Assembly: GCF_018403185.1 (NCBI RefSeq)
Contig: NZ_BOSE01000002.1
Coordinates: 124,001 to 188,000, forward strand
Direction of reading: 5' to 3'
Length of the DNA stretch: 64,000 nt
Source of the DNA: Paenibacillus montaniterrae
GTDB taxonomy: Bacteria; Bacillota; Bacilli; Paenibacillales; Paenibacillaceae
Within the stretch, counting starts at the first letter, position 1. Every line of letters begins with the position of its first letter. The position numbers and the translations under genes were made by a program. A model generated the notes under the pieces. That model saw only the letters and a program-made list of their open reading frames with translations. It did not search any database and was not told where the DNA came from. Shown one piece after another: positions 60,700 to 64,000 of this stretch.

Positions 60700-60829
60700 C
60701 CAGTGGAGAAGCAACGCAATCCAAAAAACGAACGTGAATCGCCTTTAAATACTAATGCAGCCTTCAACATTTAAGTAAGAGCATTAGCATCTAAAAAGCA
60801 ACTGGATGATGCTTTGCTCCGTAGTGCTG
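60700..60829. repeat. Family B repeat, inverted orientation
   Basis: AGTGGAGAAGCAACGC, then GCCTTTAAATACTAATGC, GCATTAGCATCTAAAAAGC, GATGCTTTGCTCC. It is the only full copy in this orientation relative to its family A neighbour. Confidence 0.7.
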
Positions 60830-61212
60830 AATGATCTAATGAAACTGGGTATCGCTATTTGCACCAAACTAGGACATACAATGCTCTAAGGAATCTACAA
60901 CGTCTTAATATGCAAGTTTTACTGTGATTCAAGTGATTTCCTGCTCTTAGCGTTGTAAATATTCGTTAGATTTCCATGTAGCTCATTGCTGATTAATTAA
61001 CGTTACCCAGATTCTTTAGACACTTCGTTATTCCGTAAATCCTTCAATATTCCTTAGAATCCTCTCCTGCCTCTTCCTGACCTGACTCCCCTCCCCACTT
61101 TTCGCATTTCTCGTATATAACGCCTTACTCGTTCCACTCCTTATCGTAGCAGCGTCGTCCCCTCAGCTTTTTTCACATTGCTGCCATCTGGCAGGCAATT
61201 GATGTTTTACTT
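60830..61212. other. Intergenic region upstream of adhE
   Basis: No open frame of interest and no repeat seen. The sequence is C/T-rich at 61020-61170. Its only recognised signals are the Fnr-type promoter at its end. Confidence 0.5.
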
Positions 61213-61255
61213 TGTGATTTTTAGCACATCCTTTTTCGGGGTTTGCTTTTACAAT
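61213..61255 (+). promoter_or_regulatory. Fnr/Crp-type promoter of adhE
   Basis: TGTGATTTTTAGCACA (61213-61228) fits TGTGA-N6-TCACA with one mismatch. It is centred 41.5 bases upstream of the start predicted from TACAAT (61250-61255). Confidence 0.75.
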
Positions 61256-61297
61256 AGAACTGTAGCATTCAAAGCGAATATGTAAGGAGGGAGAACG

Positions 61298-63889
61298 ATG
61301 GCCGTTAAGGAGTCCAAGCTGCAGCATTTCCATAAAGATACGCCGTTGCTGCGGCAATGTCTGGAGCGCGCAGAAGCCGCTGTCCAGCAATATGCCAGCT
61401 ACGAGCAATCGACTATTGATACAATCGTCCAGCATATGACGCTGGCTGGCATTCAGCGCCATATGGAGCTAGCCAAGTTGGAGCTGGAGGAAACCAGGCG
61501 CGGCGTTTTTGAGGATAAAATTGTACTGAACATGCATGCGACAGAAAGTGTTTATCACGCGATCAAATATATGAAAACCGTTGGTGAAATTGAAAACAAT
61601 CATTATGAGGGCTATCAAATGATAGCCGAGCCAATCGGAGCCATTATTTCGATTGTAACTGGCGCCTCTCCTGTTTCGACGATTTTGTTCCAAGCGCTTA
61701 TTGCCGTAAAAACACGAAACCCGATTATCTTTATGCTGCAAAAGGATGCGGTAAAAAGCAGCATTGAGGCCGTACAGACGGTGCATGATGCAGCCATTCT
61801 TGCCGGTGCTCCGCCTTATGCACTGCAATGGCTCGACAATTACACGCAATCGGAGCTTATGACTTGCATATCCCATCCTGGTATCGCTTTAATTATATGC
61901 AGCGGAGACGAGGCTGCGGCGAAAACTGCCAAGCAGCTCGGTAAAACAACAATGAGTGTAAGCTATGGAAATATTCCTTGCTATATGGATCGTACGGCTG
62001 ATTTAAAGCAAGCCGTTACAGATATTATATTATCTAAAAATTTCGACAACGGAATGATCTTTACGTCTGAGCAAGCGCTCATCATCCATCAGGATCTTTA
62101 CCAGCAGGCAGTGCAGATGATGTCTGTGCTTGGCTGTCATATTCTCGATGAGATCGAATGCGAGCTGCTGACGAGCACACTATTCTCGGAAAACGGCATG
62201 ATGCGCCAATCGTTCATCGGCAAATCTGCGGCAGAGCTTGCTGCGGCAGCGGGCATTGAGGTAGCGCCAGATACGAAGCTACTCATTGCACCGCTTGATG
62301 AAGTTGGCGAGCATCAGCCGCTATCGCTAATTAAGCCTTGTCCAATGCTGGCATTATATGAAGCCGAGAACGACGAGCTGGCTTTGAAGCTTGCCCAGCA
62401 GCTGCTGGAGCTGGGCCAAGCCAAGCATTCAGCAGTCATCCATAGCCATGATGAAGCCGTGAAGGCCAAATTCGCCGAACAGCTGCTTGTGAATCGCTTA
62501 ATTGTCAACGCTCCTTCCATTGAAGGCGCACTCAGCTTCCGCGACAAAGAGCTTCCGTTCCATGCACTGGGCTATCAGACATCATTTCATCCGCAAGGCG
62601 TCAATGCTGAGCTATTGCATTTAAAAAAGGTATCCAATCGCAGCGTCGAAATGCAATGGTTCAAAATCCCGCCGAAGCTGTATTTCTCAGCAGGGGCAAC
62701 GCAATATTTAAGCAAAATGCCCGACATTAGCCGCGTCCTGCTCGTTACCGATCATTATATGGAGCAGTTTGGCTACGTTGACAAGGTGCAGTATTATTTG
62801 CGGAAACGCGCCAAGCCTGTGCAAATAGAAGTTTTCGCTGAAGTCGAGCACGAGCCAACGATTGATCTCGTTATGCAGGGAACGGCGCGCATGCACGCAT
62901 TTCAGCCGGACTGCATCGTAGCGCTTGGCGGCGGATCGGTTATCGATGCAGCTAAAGCGATGTGGCTGTTCTACGAAAGTCCCGAAACGAATTTCGATAC
63001 GATTAAAATGAAGTTTATGAATATTCGCAATCGCGTCTACAAATATCCGCATCTAGGCAAGCGCGCCAAGCTTGTGGCGATCCCGACCACATCGGGCACG
63101 GGCTCGGAGGTCACCTCGTTCGCCACGATTACCGATACGAGCAAGGGACAATCGAAGTACCCGCTTGCCGACTATGAGCTGACGCCGGATGTGGCAATAA
63201 TCGACGCAGAGTATACGGCAAGCCTGTCCTCCACTGTAATTGCTGATACAGGCATGGATGTGCTGACTCACGCCATTGAAGCCTATGTTTCGATTATGGC
63301 CAATGATTTCAGCGATGGGTTGGCAATTAAAGCTATTCAGCTGGTGCTGGAGAACCTGGAAAAATCATTTGCCTCTGGCGACGCTGTTTCTCGTGAAAAA
63401 ATGCACAATGCTTCAACGATAGCTGGCATGGCTTTTTCCAACGCATTTCTCGGCATTTGCCACAGCTTGTCTCATAAATTCAGCGCTGAGTTTGGCTTGC
63501 CGCATGGACGTACTAACGCGATTCTGCTGCCGCATGTGATTCGCTATAACGCTTCGCGTCCGACCAAATTTCAAAACTTTGCCAACTACAAGCATTTTCA
63601 GGCGGATGTGCGCTATGCCGAAATCGCCAGACTGGCAGGACTGCCTGCCTACACAACTAATGAAGGGGTCAACAGCCTGATCCTGTCCGTTAAACAGCTG
63701 AACCGTTCGCTCGGCATTCCTGAAAGCTTTCAGGAGGCGGGCATTCCATCAGCACCGTTTGAATCCAAGGTGGAATATTTGGCTGAGCGCGCCTTCGAGG
63801 ATCAGTATACCAACTACAACCCAAGGCTGCCGCTCGTTGCAGAGCTAGCCGAGCTTTACCGTCAAGCCTTTTATGGCGAATTCAAATAA
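61298..63889 (+). CDS. adhE: AdhE-type aldehyde-alcohol dehydrogenase with altered aldehyde domain
   Basis: An 863-residue AdhE fusion. The N-terminal half is an aldehyde dehydrogenase (about 1-440), the C-terminal half an iron alcohol dehydrogenase (about 450-863) with GGGSVIDAAKAMW, TTSGTGSEVT, GMDVLTHAIEAYVS, FLGICHSLSHK and LPHGRTN intact. In the aldehyde domain the catalytic cysteine of the NGVICASEQ motif is Phe255 (NGMIFTSEQ), and GVGAGNTP reads SVSYGNIP (220-227). So the acetyl-CoA to acetaldehyde step may be lost while the alcohol step is kept. Start after AAGGAGG. Expressed probably under Fnr. Confidence 0.9.
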   Translation: MAVKESKLQHFHKDTPLLRQCLERAEAAVQQYASYEQSTIDTIVQHMTLAGIQRHMELAKLELEETRRGVFEDKIVLNMHATESVYHAIKYMKTVGEIENNHYEGYQMIAEPIGAIISIVTGASPVSTILFQALIAVKTRNPIIFMLQKDAVKSSIEAVQTVHDAAILAGAPPYALQWLDNYTQSELMTCISHPGIALIICSGDEAAAKTAKQLGKTTMSVSYGNIPCYMDRTADLKQAVTDIILSKNFDNGMIFTSEQALIIHQDLYQQAVQMMSVLGCHILDEIECELLTSTLFSENGMMRQSFIGKSAAELAAAAGIEVAPDTKLLIAPLDEVGEHQPLSLIKPCPMLALYEAENDELALKLAQQLLELGQAKHSAVIHSHDEAVKAKFAEQLLVNRLIVNAPSIEGALSFRDKELPFHALGYQTSFHPQGVNAELLHLKKVSNRSVEMQWFKIPPKLYFSAGATQYLSKMPDISRVLLVTDHYMEQFGYVDKVQYYLRKRAKPVQIEVFAEVEHEPTIDLVMQGTARMHAFQPDCIVALGGGSVIDAAKAMWLFYESPETNFDTIKMKFMNIRNRVYKYPHLGKRAKLVAIPTTSGTGSEVTSFATITDTSKGQSKYPLADYELTPDVAIIDAEYTASLSSTVIADTGMDVLTHAIEAYVSIMANDFSDGLAIKAIQLVLENLEKSFASGDAVSREKMHNASTIAGMAFSNAFLGICHSLSHKFSAEFGLPHGRTNAILLPHVIRYNASRPTKFQNFANYKHFQADVRYAEIARLAGLPAYTTNEGVNSLILSVKQLNRSLGIPESFQEAGIPSAPFESKVEYLAERAFEDQYTNYNPRLPLVAELAELYRQAFYGEFK

Positions 63890-63924
63890 ATTTGAAAGCT
63901 TACAACATCAAGGAGGAATGAACG

Positions 63925-64000
63925 ATGAAAACTGTACAAATGCTGCAATCCGATAAAGGAGCTCACCGCCAATTCAAGCAAGGCGCATGGTCAGAGCAAA
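63925..64000 (+). CDS. N-terminal fragment, possibly pyruvate formate-lyase
   Basis: The first 25 codons of a gene cut by the window edge (MKTVQMLQSDKGAHRQFKQG, AWSEQ). The FK-G-W sequence near residue 18 resembles the start of formate C-acetyltransferase, and an anaerobic neighbour of AdhE would fit. The evidence is short. The start follows AAGGAGGAATGAACG, 35 bases after adhE, so it may be in the same operon. Confidence 0.5.
   Translation, partial: MKTVQMLQSDKGAHRQFKQGAWSEQ

Overview
The window looks like the chromosome of a spore-forming Bacillota, most likely Paenibacillus or a close relative. Support comes from the purine-rich ribosome-binding sites, GTG/TTG starts, the Bacillus-type DnaB-DnaI pair, the YuiB/NDH-2/YumC neighbourhood, an Sda sporulation checkpoint gene, a YheC/YheD-type ATP-grasp gene and a type I-C CRISPR repeat. 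I saw no rRNA, tRNA, prophage or insertion sequence. Layout: 1-5.6 kb holds the start of sdhC, a divergent LysR regulator, a CPBP membrane protease, UvrC and a small membrane protein. 5.7-9.1 kb is a sulfate uptake operon (binding lipoprotein, CysT, CysW, YezD) without an ATPase gene, with a possible mutually exclusive hairpin set before yezD. 9.4-11.2 kb carries three tandem paralogs of unknown function. 11.3-19.2 kb is housekeeping (DnaB, DnaI, YuiB, HemQ, NDH-2, ferredoxin-NADP reductase). 19.4-20.0 kb is a nine-repeat CRISPR array with its leader but no cas genes in the window, followed by sda with DnaA-box sequences upstream. 20.7-25.3 kb has an ATP-grasp protein, a DinB protein, topoisomerase III and a phosphatase. 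25.5-30.2 kb is a complete Bce-type antibiotic-sensing module with a BceR-like operator. 30.3-33 kb has a hypothetical gene, a DoxX protein, a stalk-domain protein and an RpiR regulator. The metabolic centre is 33.7-52.2 kb: peptidoglycan amino-sugar recovery. One apparent minus-strand operon runs MurQ, sugar ABC transporter, AnmK, GNAT, PIG-L-like protein, NamZ, NagZ. It is flanked by MurR, a BadF/BadG-type sugar kinase, and NagK-like (ROK) kinase-NagB-NagA. NagZ and NamZ lack visible signal peptides, so the layout suggests import of muropeptide sugars by ABC transport followed by cytoplasmic hydrolysis and phosphorylation, instead of the secreted-enzyme plus PTS scheme of Bacillus subtilis. 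52.2-56.3 kb is glycolate oxidase GlcD-GlcF with a divergent FadR-type regulator and a GyrI-like gene broken by one stop codon. 56.4-64 kb is an oxygen-limitation block: a second DoxX gene, an Nre-like nitrate/oxygen-sensing trio, Fnr with its C-terminal cysteines, AdhE, and the first codons of what is probably pyruvate formate-lyase. Perfect or near-perfect Fnr palindromes sit at -41.5 of the inferred starts of both DoxX genes and adhE. Two families of dispersed palindromic repeats recur between genes. One (family A, about 165 bp, 11 copies) always starts at or within about 10 bases of a stop codon and in two cases contains it. The other (family B, about 130 bp) often lies beside family A. 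These elements and the PTS-independent muropeptide operon are the most interesting parts of the window.
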